Positions 25,863 through 34,787 of a DNA stretch of 64,000 bases are shown piece after piece (the first letter of the stretch is position 1; each line of letters begins with the position of its first letter). The position numbers were made by a program, and so were the translations under genes. The stretch comes from Aldehydirespirator sp965203575 (GTDB taxonomy: Bacteria > Actinomycetota > Acidimicrobiia > Acidimicrobiales > Aldehydirespiratoraceae), in assembly GCA_965203575.1 (NCBI GenBank), contig OZ241894.1:3596001-3660000 (forward strand), read 5' to 3'. The notes under the pieces were generated by a model. That model ran no database searches and was not told where the DNA came from. It saw nothing but the letters and a program-made list of their open reading frames with translations.

Positions 25863-25911
25863 GCAAACGTTTACAGATTGGGAAGGTAGCGCGGCCACCC
25901 CGCAGAATCAA
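25863..25911 (-). promoter_or_regulatory. Promoter and LacI-family operator of the sugar importer
   Basis: Reading leftward, TTGATT (25906-25911) and TACCTT (25883-25888) are 17 bp apart. The operator GCAAACGTTTACA at 25863-25875 covers the predicted start point about 7 bp downstream, so repressor binding would block initiation. Confidence 0.65.
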
Positions 25912-26918
25912 CCTACTGGTGAAGTGGTCTCCCGCACCATCAGCGGCACATCCCAGGTGATGTCGCTGACGGGCTCACCGTCGATCAGCGCCATCACGGT
26001 CTCCGCGGCCCGGACGCCCATCTCGTCCACCGCCTGGCGCATGGTGGTGAGCCCCAGCGCGCCGGCCAGATCATGGTCGTCGAAGCCGACCACGGAGAGG
26101 TCGCCGGGCGCGGCCAGACCGCGCTTCGCGGCGGCGCGCAGCACGCCGAAGGCCATCTCATCGGACATGCAGAACACCGCAGTGGGTGGCCGTGCGCATT
26201 CGAGGAGCGTCGACAGCGCGGCGGAACCGCCGGCCGCGGTCCACTCGCCGTCGACCATCAGTTCCGGATCGACGGGCTGACCTGCGGCTCGCAGGGCGTC
26301 CTCGTAGCCGAGGCGGCGCTGTTCGGGAACCGGCGTCGGGAGGTCCGGCAGGTGCGGACCCGCTACGAGGCCGATGCGCTCATGGCCCAACTCGATGAGG
26401 TGCTCGACAGCTCGTCGGGCCGCAAGCCGGTTGTCGATCGTGATCGATGAGGCTCCCTCGAGCCGCTCCCCTACCGCGACGACCGGACGATCGAAGAACG
26501 CCTCGGCGGAGTCCCCCTCGACGCTGACGAAGGTGTCGATGAGGACCAACCCGTCGACTCGCCGGCAGAAGGAGCGGGCATCCCTCAGGAAGCGCAGGCG
26601 GTCCCCGGGGGAGGTCATCATGGACACCAGCACGTCGTAGCCGGACTTGGCGAACACCGAGTTGATGCCGCCCAGGGCCCGGAACGGGAACCACGTCCCG
26701 AATTGGGGCGCCACCACCCCGATGGTCCAGGTCCGTCCCGACGCGAGGCGGGAGGCCTGGGGGTGGGCCTCGTACTCGAGTTCGGCGGCCGCCTCCACCA
26801 CCTTGGAGCGTGTCGCCGGCGCGACGTAGGGCAGATTGCGCAGGGCGCGGCTGACCGTGGCCACCGAGACTCCCGTCACCCTCGCGATGTCCTTGATGGT
26901 CGGATGGCTGTTTGACAC
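25908..26918 (-). CDS. LacI-family repressor
   Basis: A 336-residue regulator: N-terminal LacI helix-turn-helix (TIKDIARVTGVSVATVSRAL) with hinge helix (RLASGRTWTIGVV), then a sugar-binding periplasmic-protein-like domain. GTG 26918 gives the canonical start; a longer in-frame start adds an unrelated Arg-rich leader. It lies upstream of, and co-directional with, the binding-protein gene whose promoter overlaps its stop codon. Two identical AAACGTTT-core operators in the window (18301, 25863) match the site type of this family and are its likely targets. Confidence 0.9.
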   Translation of the reverse strand: MSNSHPTIKDIARVTGVSVATVSRALRNLPYVAPATRSKVVEAAAELEYEAHPQASRLASGRTWTIGVVAPQFGTWFPFRALGGINSVFAKSGYDVLVSMMTSPGDRLRFLRDARSFCRRVDGLVLIDTFVSVEGDSAEAFFDRPVVAVGERLEGASSITIDNRLAARRAVEHLIELGHERIGLVAGPHLPDLPTPVPEQRRLGYEDALRAAGQPVDPELMVDGEWTAAGGSAALSTLLECARPPTAVFCMSDEMAFGVLRAAAKRGLAAPGDLSVVGFDDHDLAGALGLTTMRQAVDEMGVRAAETVMALIDGEPVSDITWDVPLMVRETTSPVG

Positions 26919-26953
26919 GGCTCGCGAACCTATCCCTCGGCCGATGCCATCGG

Positions 26954-27664
26954 CTAACCCATCCACTGTCCGCCGTTGACGTCGATGGTGGCGCCGGTGA
27001 TGTAGCCGGCGTGCGGTCCGCACAGGAACTCCACCATCGCGGCGAGGTCATCGGGGTCTCCCGGCGCGTCGCCGGGCACGGTGGCCAGAATGCGCTCGCG
27101 CCATGCGGGGTCGAGCGCCTGCCACATGGGCGTGTCGTGGGGTCCGGGGGCCACCGCGTTGACGGTGATGTTGTCGGCCGCGTGGTGCAGGGCCAGGAAG
27201 CGGGTGAGGGTGATCAGCCCGCCCTTGCTGGCCGCGTAGGCCGGTCCCGAGAGGGGTGATCCGCCGAAGCGGCCGTTGACCGACGCGATGTTCACGATCC
27301 TGCCCTCGCCGGCGGCCCGCATGCCCGCGATCACCTGGCGGGTGCACAGGTAGGCGCCGGTGAGGTTCACGTCGAGGATGCGGCGCCAGTCCTCGGGGCT
27401 CTCCTCCTCCACGCCCCCGGCGCCGGTGATGCTGGCGCTGTTGACCAGAACGGTGGGGTGGCCGTGCCGGTCGCGGATCGCGTCGAAGGCCTCGGTCACC
27501 GACTCGGCGTCGGATATGTCGCAGGCGATGGTCTCGACTGTGTCGGCGCTGGCGCCGGCCGCGGCATCGAGGCCGACGACCGCGTCGCCGCCCTCGCTGA
27601 GGCGCCTGCACACCGCTGAGCCGATGGCGCCGGCCGCACCCGTCACCGCGGCTACCCGGCTCAT
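26954..27664 (-). CDS. Short-chain dehydrogenase/reductase
   Basis: A 236-residue classical SDR: cofactor motif TGAAGAIG, NSAS region (LVNSASITGAGG), catalytic Ser in NIASVNGRFG, and YxxxK in YAASKGG. ATG 27664 overlaps the glycerol-kinase-like stop by 4 bp (ATGA). Its place between a FGGY kinase and a LacI repressor suggests oxidation of a polyol or sugar before phosphorylation (inference). Confidence 0.88.
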   Translation of the reverse strand: MSRVAAVTGAAGAIGSAVCRRLSEGGDAVVGLDAAAGASADTVETIACDISDAESVTEAFDAIRDRHGHPTVLVNSASITGAGGVEEESPEDWRRILDVNLTGAYLCTRQVIAGMRAAGEGRIVNIASVNGRFGGSPLSGPAYAASKGGLITLTRFLALHHAADNITVNAVAPGPHDTPMWQALDPAWRERILATVPGDAPGDPDDLAAMVEFLCGPHAGYITGATIDVNGGQWMG

Positions 27665-29145
27665 CCGCTGGCCCAGCCCTTGCTGCGGTCCACGGCGCGC
27701 TTCCAATCGGCATAGGCGGCATCGGCGGCGCCCCTCGCCCCGCCGGGCACAGCCTCGAAGTCGAGCTCCCAGTGGCCGGAGACGGCCTCCAGCGACGGCC
27801 AGACGTCGGTGGCCAGTCCGGCCAGATAGGCCGCACCGAGAGCGGTCGCCTCCTGGAGCTTGGGGCGCTGGACGGCCACTCCGAGCTGGTCGGCCTGGAG
27901 CTGCAGCATGGAGTCCATCACCGATGCGCCCCCGTCGACGCGCAGGTTGCGAACCGGCGTTCCGGTGGCGGCCGCCATCGCCTCGACGACGTCGCGGGTC
28001 TGGTAGGCCATGGCCTCCACCGCGGCCCGGGCGATCTCCGGCCTCCCCGTGCCCCGGGTGAGGCCGACGACCGCGCCGCGGGCGTAGGGATCCCAGTGCG
28101 GGCTGCCGAGACCGGCGAAGGCCGGGACCAGGAACACCCCGCCCGTCGAGTCGCACTGCTGGGCGAGTCCCTCGATCTCCGCGGCCTCCGCGATGATCCC
28201 GAGACCGTCTCGAAGCCACTGGATGGCTGCTCCGGTGGCGAATATGGCTCCCTCCAGCGCGTACGCGAGGGTTGGGCCCTGCGGGGTGTCCAGCAGCCAG
28301 GCGATCGTGGTGAGCAGGCCGTCGGCGGGCGCCGGCAGCTCGGCCCCCACGTTCATCAGCACGAACGAGCCGGTGCCGTAGGTGTTCTTGGCGTCGCCCG
28401 GCGCGAACGCGGCCTGGCCGAAGAGGGCGGCGTGCTGGTCTCCGGCGATGCCGGAGATCGGAATGCCCGCGCCGCAGGCGGCGTCCGGGCCCGTGACCCC
28501 GAACGTTCCGCTGGAGGGCCGCACCTGCGGCAGCGCCTCGACCGGGACGCCGAACAGCGAGCACAGATCCGGGTGCCACCGCAGCGCCCCGATGTCGAAC
28601 AGCATGGTGCGGCTGGCGTTGGTGGCGTCGGTGGCGTGGACCTCGCCGCCGGTCAGGTTCCACACGATCCAGCTGTCGACCGTTCCCAACGCGAGGTCGG
28701 GGCCGGTTGCTACTCCGCCCTCGGTGAGCATCCACTCGAGCTTGGAGGCCGAGAAGTACGGGTCGAGCACCAGCCCGGTGCACTCGCGCACCATGGGCAG
28801 CGCACCGTCCCGTTCGAGTTGCGTGCATCTCGACGCGGTGCGGCGGTCCTGCCACACGATGGCCCGATGGACCGGCTCGGAGCGCTCCCGGCTCCAGGCC
28901 ACCACCGTCTCGCGCTGGTTGGTGACGCCGATGGCAGCCGGCACCTCATCCAGGCTGCCGACCACCTCGCCGAGCGTCGACTGCACCGCGTTCCAGATCT
29001 CGGCCGCGTCGTGCTCGACACGCCCCGGCATCGGGAAGTACTGGGGGAACTCACGCTGGGCCGACGCCACCATCCGCCCGGAGTCGTCGAAGGCGATGGT
29101 GCGCACGCTGGTCGTGCCGGCGTCGATGGCCAGTACGACGGTCAT
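27661..29145 (-). CDS. glpK: Glycerol kinase (FGGY family)
   Basis: A 494-residue FGGY carbohydrate kinase with glycerol-kinase features: DAGTTSVRTIAFD at the N-terminus, NQRETVVAW, VWQDRRTA, NTYGTGSFVLMN, and VDGGASVMDSMLQLQAD near the C-terminus. It would phosphorylate glycerol, with ATP, to glycerol 3-phosphate, the substrate of the GlpD-like enzyme just upstream in the same operon. A close FGGY relative acting on another polyol remains possible. Confidence 0.86.
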   Translation of the reverse strand: MTVVLAIDAGTTSVRTIAFDDSGRMVASAQREFPQYFPMPGRVEHDAAEIWNAVQSTLGEVVGSLDEVPAAIGVTNQRETVVAWSRERSEPVHRAIVWQDRRTASRCTQLERDGALPMVRECTGLVLDPYFSASKLEWMLTEGGVATGPDLALGTVDSWIVWNLTGGEVHATDATNASRTMLFDIGALRWHPDLCSLFGVPVEALPQVRPSSGTFGVTGPDAACGAGIPISGIAGDQHAALFGQAAFAPGDAKNTYGTGSFVLMNVGAELPAPADGLLTTIAWLLDTPQGPTLAYALEGAIFATGAAIQWLRDGLGIIAEAAEIEGLAQQCDSTGGVFLVPAFAGLGSPHWDPYARGAVVGLTRGTGRPEIARAAVEAMAYQTRDVVEAMAAATGTPVRNLRVDGGASVMDSMLQLQADQLGVAVQRPKLQEATALGAAYLAGLATDVWPSLEAVSGHWELDFEAVPGGARGAADAAYADWKRAVDRSKGWASG

Positions 29146-29159
29146 GCCACGCCACTCCC

Positions 29160-29253
29160 GCTCTTGTTCGCTGCGCTCACGGGCCGCTCGGGCCGTGCGT
29201 TCTGCTCTTGTTCGCTGCGCTCACGGGCCGCTCGGGCCACGGCCTCGCTCGGC
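29160..29253. repeat. Dispersed extragenic repeat, two tandem copies
   Basis: A 35-bp sequence beginning GCTCTTGTTCGCTGCGCTCA occurs at 29160-29194 and 29204-29238; the second continues to 29253. A third, inverted copy is at 46017-46066 with 49 of 50 matches. All lie just outside coding regions. Confidence 0.85.
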
Positions 29254-29268
29254 CGGTTGCGAAGGCTC

Positions 29269-30885
29269 TCATGACTTGCCCCCCGTCCGCTCGGCCTCTG
29301 GTCCAAACAGCAGGCTCTCGGCGCGTTCCACTCCCGGATCGCGGCTCAGCGTCTCGGGCGTCTCGAGCATGGCGAGCATGGTACGGCGCCTCAGGAAGTC
29401 GTCCATGGACAGGATGTGCTCGTGGCGGGCCATGACCATGACCTCCGCGGCCGAGCACTCGACGAGGTCGCTGAGAGGCTCGCCCAGTTCGGGCGTCTCC
29501 TCCACCAGGTCGGTGACCTCGAGGGCCCGGCGGCCGTGCCGGCGCCACAACCTCGCCGCCGCGGGCTCGTCGATGCCGGCCCGGACGGCGCTGCGATGGA
29601 AGCGGTCCCGCACGCCGGCAGGCGGTTCGCCGTACCAGGCGCGGTCCGGGACCCCGGGTGCCAGTCCGCACTTGCGGGCCGCGGTCACCACCTCCTGTCC
29701 CACGTTGAGACAGTCGCTCAGCTTGCCCCCGAGGATGGAGATGGTCGCCCGCTGCTCGTCGGCCTCCACGGCGTGGCGGCGCGACAGCTCGGTCCAGTCG
29801 CGGTCGGTGTCCTCGCTCTCGTCGACCACCAGGGCTCGGACGCCGCAGCGGTACGCGATCACGTCGTCGTGGAGGAGCGGCTGGGGCAGCCGGAGCCGGG
29901 CGTTGGCCTGTTCGAGCAGGAAGTCGCGATCGTCGTGGGTTATCGACGCCTCCGCCTCCTCGACCCGGGTGTCGGTCGTGCCGATGAGGGACCGGTGGCC
30001 CATCGGGATGACGTAGAACAGCCGCTGATCGTCGTCGAAGAACGCCAGCACCCGCCCCGACTCGGTCACCTGGGGCACGACGATGTGCGCCCCCTTCGAG
30101 TAGCAGAGGGCTTGGCGGAGGGCGGTGCCGGTGAGACCGGCGAGTTCGGTGGCCCGCGGGCCGGCCGCATTGACCAGCACGGCGGCCGCGACCGTGTGCC
30201 GCTCGCCGGTCAGCCGGTCGATCACCTCGGCCCGCCAGCCGCCGCCGGCCCGCTCCGCGCCGTCGAGCCGCATTCTTGACACCGCGACCGCTCCGCTGTC
30301 GACGGCGTCGAGCAGGAGCTGGAGAACGAAGCGGGCGTCGTTGTCGGCCAGCAGGTAGTCGGAATACTCGACGGCGCCCTGGACGTCGCCCGAATCGATG
30401 GTGGGCTCGGCCATCGCCAGCGAACGGGACGAGAGGAGCCGGGGACGGCCGGTCGCGAACCGACCCAGGGCCCAGTAGGCGTGCGCTCCCAGTGCCGCGT
30501 AGGCGGGCGAGTACGGCGATGTGGACCCCAGCGCGGCCAGGAACCGGACCTCCTGGACGCGGCTGGCGTACGAGCGGGCCAGCAGATTGCGGGAGCGGCA
30601 CAACCCCGCGACCAGCGCCACGTCGTAGGTCTGCAGGTACTTGAAGCCGCCCCAGATGAGGTTGGACGACTCCTGGCTCACCCCCGAGGCGAAGTCCTCG
30701 GAGTCGATCAGCGCGACGCGCAGCCCGTGGTTGGCCAGGGCCAGAGCCGAGATGGCTCCGTTGATGCCCCCGCCGACGATGAGCACGTCATGATCGCGCC
30801 CGGTCAGGCGCTCCAGGTTCCCGTCTCTCGCCGCGGCTGTGTGGGGCGCACCGTTGGAGGGCGCAGCCGGGCCAGGAGCGCTCAT
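29269..30885 (-). CDS. glpD: Glycerol-3-phosphate dehydrogenase (FAD-dependent)
   Basis: A 538-residue FAD enzyme of the GlpD/DAO family: VLIVGGGINGAI binds FAD, SSNLIWGGFKYLQTYD is the family signature, GTTDTRVEE and SILGGKLSDCLNVG follow, and a C-terminal helical domain contains CSAAEVMVMARHEHI. It oxidises glycerol 3-phosphate to dihydroxyacetone phosphate at the inner membrane face, passing electrons to quinone. ATG 30885 overlaps the stop of the IclR gene (ATGA). It works with the downstream kinase to convert glycerol to a glycolytic intermediate. Confidence 0.88.
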   Translation of the reverse strand: MSAPGPAAPSNGAPHTAAARDGNLERLTGRDHDVLIVGGGINGAISALALANHGLRVALIDSEDFASGVSQESSNLIWGGFKYLQTYDVALVAGLCRSRNLLARSYASRVQEVRFLAALGSTSPYSPAYAALGAHAYWALGRFATGRPRLLSSRSLAMAEPTIDSGDVQGAVEYSDYLLADNDARFVLQLLLDAVDSGAVAVSRMRLDGAERAGGGWRAEVIDRLTGERHTVAAAVLVNAAGPRATELAGLTGTALRQALCYSKGAHIVVPQVTESGRVLAFFDDDQRLFYVIPMGHRSLIGTTDTRVEEAEASITHDDRDFLLEQANARLRLPQPLLHDDVIAYRCGVRALVVDESEDTDRDWTELSRRHAVEADEQRATISILGGKLSDCLNVGQEVVTAARKCGLAPGVPDRAWYGEPPAGVRDRFHRSAVRAGIDEPAAARLWRRHGRRALEVTDLVEETPELGEPLSDLVECSAAEVMVMARHEHILSMDDFLRRRTMLAMLETPETLSRDPGVERAESLLFGPEAERTGGKS

Positions 30886-31694
30886 TCGAGCACGACAGGG
30901 TCCGACGAGGGCAGCGGGAAGTCCCACTGCCCCCCCAGGATCTCCGACAGGGTCTTGGCTGCCGAGCACACCAACACAGCGCACTTTCCTATCGTCTCGG
31001 CGTCGAGGCGCGTCGCCGGGCCCGAGATTCCGATGGAGGCGCGGATGTTCCCGCCGATGTCCACTACCGGCGACGCCACACAGCGGACACCGATGCTCAG
31101 CTCCTCGTTGTCGAGCGCGAAGCCCCGCTCGGCGGTTGCCGCCAAGTCGCTGAGCAGTGCCTGCCGGTCGGTGATCGTGTGCTCGGTGAACCGCTCCAGC
31201 GCCTCCCAGTCGACGACCTCGCCGAGCATCTCGACCGGGTCCCGGCAGTAGAGGGCCTTGCCCGTCGAGGTGGCGTGGACGACGACCGGAGACCCGATCT
31301 CGGTCTCCACCGTGACCCGGCGGGCCAGGCGCTCGCGAGCCAGGTACACGCCGCCGCCGACCGTGCGGTGGGCGAGGTGGACGGACTCCCCGGTGACGTT
31401 CATCAGCTCCCGCATCAGCGGCCGGGCCTCGTTCACCAGGTCCATGTTCCGCAGCAGCGAGCCGGCCAGCTGCACCACTCCGGCGCCCAGGATGTAGGTC
31501 TTGTTGGACTCGTCGCGCTGCACGTATCCCCGCTTGGTGAGCACGGCCAGGAGCCGGTGCACATGACCGTTGTCGGCGTCGAGCACCCGGGCGAGCTCGC
31601 TGAGCCCGATCGGGCCCCGAGCCGACCCGAGCGCCTCGAGCACGTCGAGACCGGTCATGAGGGCGCCTCCCACCCGAGGCTCGCCCGCGGCCAT
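30882..31694 (-). CDS. IclR-family transcriptional regulator
   Basis: A 270-residue IclR regulator: winged helix at residues 13-70 (LDVLEALGSARGPIGLSELA) and a C-terminal ligand-binding domain (GSPVVVHATSTGKALYC, ending in the IASIGISGP-type core). It sits between the Gfo/Idh/MocA dehydrogenase and glpD in one leftward operon and starts directly at the stop of the dehydrogenase. It probably responds to a catabolic intermediate and controls the importer operon promoter at 36115-36142. Confidence 0.9.
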   Translation of the reverse strand: MAAGEPRVGGALMTGLDVLEALGSARGPIGLSELARVLDADNGHVHRLLAVLTKRGYVQRDESNKTYILGAGVVQLAGSLLRNMDLVNEARPLMRELMNVTGESVHLAHRTVGGGVYLARERLARRVTVETEIGSPVVVHATSTGKALYCRDPVEMLGEVVDWEALERFTEHTITDRQALLSDLAATAERGFALDNEELSIGVRCVASPVVDIGGNIRASIGISGPATRLDAETIGKCAVLVCSAAKTLSEILGGQWDFPLPSSDPVVLE

Positions 31695-32837
31695 CTAAGC
31701 GCCTCCTGGCGCGGCGTGGGCGCCCCGGTGGGCCCATGCCACCAGATCGGACCTCACAGCCCGGGGCGACCGGCCGACCGGGTCCTGCACGCCGACGACT
31801 GCGCCCTCGGCTGCGGACCGCTGCGCGGCGAGAGCGGCCGCGAGCACGTCGCGGCCCTCGGCCAGGGTGAGGATCGGCTCGCGGCCCGCGGCGATGGTGT
31901 CGAGCAGGCTGCGGGTGGCCCCGATGAACGAGTGCTCCCAGCCTGTCGGGCACGGGTAGGTCTCCACCTGCCCTGCGGCATAGCTGACGACCGGTGGAAC
32001 CTCGCCGATCTGCCCGTGGCCCCGGTTGACCCAGATGACTCCCCTGGTGCCGGTGATCTCCATCCGGTCGTCCTGCGCGTAGTGCTCGGTGCCCTCGATG
32101 AGCAGCTCCTGGGAGTACACGACCTCCAGGTTCGAGATCGCGCCGGATTCGTAGCGCATCGAGACCAGCGACGGGGAGTCCAGCTCGAAAGACAGCACGT
32201 AGGTGGACCCGATCCAGGCGTGCACCTCCGACGGCTGCCCCAGGACGATCCAGGCCAGCGAGAACTTGTGGTGGCCGTCGTCGAACACCAGCGGCCCGCC
32301 GCCGCACTCGTCGGGGTTGTGGCGCCACAGCAGCGCCGAGAAGGGTATGTCCCATGCACTCGGGCTGTACCCGGCGTTGCTCTTGAGCCGCACCGACAGG
32401 GGCTCGCCGATGAGGCCCTGATCGATGAGCTCCAGCGCCTTCAGAATGGGCGGGTAGAACAGGAAGTTCTCGTAGAGGCGCACCACCTTCGACGTCTCGC
32501 GGGCCGCGCCCAGGAGGCGGTCGGCGTCGTCGAGGTTCAGCGACATCGGCTTCTGTAGCGACACGTGCAGGTCGCAGCCGATGGCGAACGCGGCGATCTC
32601 GTAGTGGAGGTGGTGCGGGACGATTATCTCGACCAGGTCGACCTGGCCCGACTGGCACAGTTCGCGGTAGTCCTCGAAGACCGTGGCGCCGGGCAGCCCC
32701 CACTGGTGCCGCTTGGCCGCCGCGTTCTCCCGATCGACGTCGCAGAGTGCGACGACGGCCGCGTCGTCCCGGTCCCGGTACCCGAGAACGTGCAGGTCGG
32801 AGATGCGCCCGCAACCGATGATCCCGACGCGCAACAC
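31695..32837 (-). CDS. Gfo/Idh/MocA-family oxidoreductase
   Basis: A 380-residue NAD(P)-dependent dehydrogenase: VGIIGCGRISDLH Rossmann motif, LQKPMSLN in place of the usual EKP (Glu to Gln), and a C-terminal alpha/beta domain with GGGPLVFDDGHHKFSLA. GTG 32837 is preferred over GTG 32843 because the GGAG ribosome site lies 6 bp before it and abuts the earlier one. It follows the permease with 2 bp spacing. Likely oxidises the imported polyol, sugar or cyclitol; the Gln substitution in the EKP motif is worth noting. Confidence 0.86.
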   Translation of the reverse strand: MLRVGIIGCGRISDLHVLGYRDRDDAAVVALCDVDRENAAAKRHQWGLPGATVFEDYRELCQSGQVDLVEIIVPHHLHYEIAAFAIGCDLHVSLQKPMSLNLDDADRLLGAARETSKVVRLYENFLFYPPILKALELIDQGLIGEPLSVRLKSNAGYSPSAWDIPFSALLWRHNPDECGGGPLVFDDGHHKFSLAWIVLGQPSEVHAWIGSTYVLSFELDSPSLVSMRYESGAISNLEVVYSQELLIEGTEHYAQDDRMEITGTRGVIWVNRGHGQIGEVPPVVSYAAGQVETYPCPTGWEHSFIGATRSLLDTIAAGREPILTLAEGRDVLAAALAAQRSAAEGAVVGVQDPVGRSPRAVRSDLVAWAHRGAHAAPGGA

Positions 32838-32839
32838 GT

Positions 32840-33742
32840 TCACTCCTTCAGGGCCCCGGACAGCAGGCCCCGGACGAAGTGCTTCTGGAAGACGAAGAAG
32901 ATGACGACGGTGGGAATGCTGGCGATGACCGCCAGCGAGGCCTGGGTCCCGTAGGCCACCGTGAACTGGCCCTTCACGTTGAGCAGCCCCAGCATGATGG
33001 TGGCCACGTCGTCCCGGGCGCTGGTGAACACCAGCGGGTAGAGGAAGTCGTTCCAGATGAACGTGAACTGAAGTGTGGCCAGGGCGGCCAGCGCCGGCCG
33101 TGCCAGCGGCAGCATGACCCGCCAGAAGACCTCGCCCTCGCTGGCGCCGTCGATCAGGGCCGCGTAGCGCAGCGAGTCGGGGATCTGCTCGAAGAAGTTC
33201 CGCATCACGAGGGTGCACACCGAGAACCCGACCGCGGAGTGGATCAGGATCATGGGCCACAGGGTGTTGAGGAGGTCGAAGCTCCTGAACATGGTGAACA
33301 GGGGCACCAGCAGCACCTGGGGCGGGACGAACAGCCCCGAGACGATGACCAGCTGTATGGCGGTGCCGCCTCTGGGCCTGAACTTGGCCAGGGCGTATCC
33401 GATGAGCGTGCCGCCGGCGATGGAGACGACCACCGCCGGAATGGCCACCTGGAACGAGTTGATGAGGTAGCGGACGGTGTTGGCCGTGCTCCACACGTCG
33501 ACGTAGTTGGCCAGGGTGAGCTTGCCGGTCAGCGCCCAGATGCCGCGTTCGGCGATCTCGGCGTTGGTCTTGAGAGAAGTCGACAGCACGCCGGCCACCG
33601 GCACCAGGTACAACGCCACGAACACGGCGATCAGCACCATCCCGGCGCGCCGTCGCAGCGTGCGGACCCGGCGGCCTGCGCCTTGTTCGGGCACGGTACG
33701 GTCAGCCCTGTCGGCGGCCAGGGAGGCGGTGCTAGTCGACAT
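32840..33742 (-). CDS. Carbohydrate ABC permease, MalG-type
   Basis: A 300-residue permease with six membrane segments, the EAA-loop equivalent AALIDGASEGEVFWRVMLP and the usual C-terminus FVRGLLSGALKE. Its start overlaps the end of the MalF-type permease by 11 bp. It forms the second half of the importer channel; like the other sugar importer in the window it lacks a neighbouring ATPase gene. Confidence 0.92.
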   Translation of the reverse strand: MSTSTASLAADRADRTVPEQGAGRRVRTLRRRAGMVLIAVFVALYLVPVAGVLSTSLKTNAEIAERGIWALTGKLTLANYVDVWSTANTVRYLINSFQVAIPAVVVSIAGGTLIGYALAKFRPRGGTAIQLVIVSGLFVPPQVLLVPLFTMFRSFDLLNTLWPMILIHSAVGFSVCTLVMRNFFEQIPDSLRYAALIDGASEGEVFWRVMLPLARPALAALATLQFTFIWNDFLYPLVFTSARDDVATIMLGLLNVKGQFTVAYGTQASLAVIASIPTVVIFFVFQKHFVRGLLSGALKE

Positions 33743-34607
33743 AGCTGCCTCGCCTGCCCCACCAGGTCAGGCCGCCGATCACGACCAGGGTCATGGCGAA
33801 CAGGATCAGCGACACCGCGCTGGCCAGCCCCTGCTCGTGCTGGCGGAACAGGATGCGCCACACCAGCATGGGCATCGTCTCGGTCTCGCGGACCGGCCCG
33901 CCCTGCGTCATGGCGAACACCAGGTCGAAGTTGCGCAGCGAGTTGATGGCGATCAGCGACAGCACGACCGTCGTGATGGGCCGTAGCAGCGGCAGGATCA
34001 CCCGGCGGAACACCTGGAATTGGCCGGCGCCGTCGACCCTGGCCGCCTCGACCAGCTCTCCGGGGATGGACGTGAGCCCGGCCAGGTAGAGGATCATGGA
34101 CAGCACGGCCTGCTGCCACGCCCAGGCGATGAACACCGCCCACAGGGCGGTCGAGCGGTTGGCCAGCCAGGCGTTCTCGAGGCTCTCGAGCCCGACCAGG
34201 CCCAGCAACTGGTTGATCAGGCCGTCGCCGGGCTGGTAGATCCAGATCCACACCTGGCCGACCACCACCAGGCTGATGGAGATCGGCACGAACAGCGCCG
34301 ACTTCATGATGGCCGCGAAGCGGGTGTTGGCCTGCAGCATCATGGCGATCCCCAGGCCCAGCGCGGGCGGGATCAGCGCGCCGAACAGCGTCCACACCAG
34401 CGTGATGCGGATCGACTTTCGAACGTGCTGGTTGGTGAAGGCCTCGACGAAGTTGTCGAAGCCGATCCACTGGCTGGTCTGCCCCAGGATGTTGGCGTCG
34501 GTGAAGCTGAGCCGCAGGGCCATGGCCGTGGGCACCACCACGATGGCGGTGAACAGCAGTATGGGCGGTCCCATGAAGAGGATGGCCCAACGGGTTGTCG
34601 GCCTCAT
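33732..34607 (-). CDS. Carbohydrate ABC permease, MalF/UgpA-type
   Basis: A 291-residue permease of normal family length with six membrane segments and the EAA loop EAARVDGAGQFQVFRRVILP. ATG 34607 is separated from the binding-protein stop by 180 bp that contain a strong hairpin. It pairs with the MalG-type subunit. Presence of glpK and glpD in the same operon suggests glycerol, a glycerol derivative or a polyol as the cargo (inference). Confidence 0.92.
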   Translation of the reverse strand: MRPTTRWAILFMGPPILLFTAIVVVPTAMALRLSFTDANILGQTSQWIGFDNFVEAFTNQHVRKSIRITLVWTLFGALIPPALGLGIAMMLQANTRFAAIMKSALFVPISISLVVVGQVWIWIYQPGDGLINQLLGLVGLESLENAWLANRSTALWAVFIAWAWQQAVLSMILYLAGLTSIPGELVEAARVDGAGQFQVFRRVILPLLRPITTVVLSLIAINSLRNFDLVFAMTQGGPVRETETMPMLVWRILFRQHEQGLASAVSLILFAMTLVVIGGLTWWGRRGSYVD

Positions 34608-34668
34608 GCGCCGTCTCCTAGACGATGCCTAGCGGGAAACTATCGACCGACCGCCGACGGCGGGGCAG

Positions 34669-34712
34669 CCGGCGGCGCCGGACCCGTGGGGGACGAGGTC
34701 CGGCACCGCCGG
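34669..34712 (-). terminator. Hairpin between binding protein and permeases
   Basis: A 16-bp inverted repeat (34669-34684 with 34697-34712, one mismatch that can pair as G-U in one orientation) closes on a 12-nt loop within the 180-bp gap after the binding-protein gene. No T-tract. Same position relative to its operon as the hairpin at 24164. Confidence 0.6.
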
Positions 34713-34787
34713 TGGAACCGGTTCGAGCCGGCGAGGAAGGCGGCCAGTTTCCGTCAGATTGCGGCTGGCGCCCTCCGGCTCGACGGG

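Noticed and set aside
26954..28855. Single minus-strand frame joining an SDR to upstream sequence as a two-domain protein
   Set aside because: The upstream part is glycerol kinase read in the wrong frame; the SDR has its own ATG overlapping the kinase stop.
29269..32814. A continuous 1181-codon minus-strand frame suggesting a giant fusion protein
   Set aside because: Only the glpD part has family homology; the rest is the out-of-frame shadow of the IclR and Gfo/Idh/MocA genes, and glpD has a proper coupled ATG.
34715..34735. GGTTCGA-containing stretch resembling a tRNA T-loop
   Set aside because: No acceptor, D or anticodon stems could be drawn around it.
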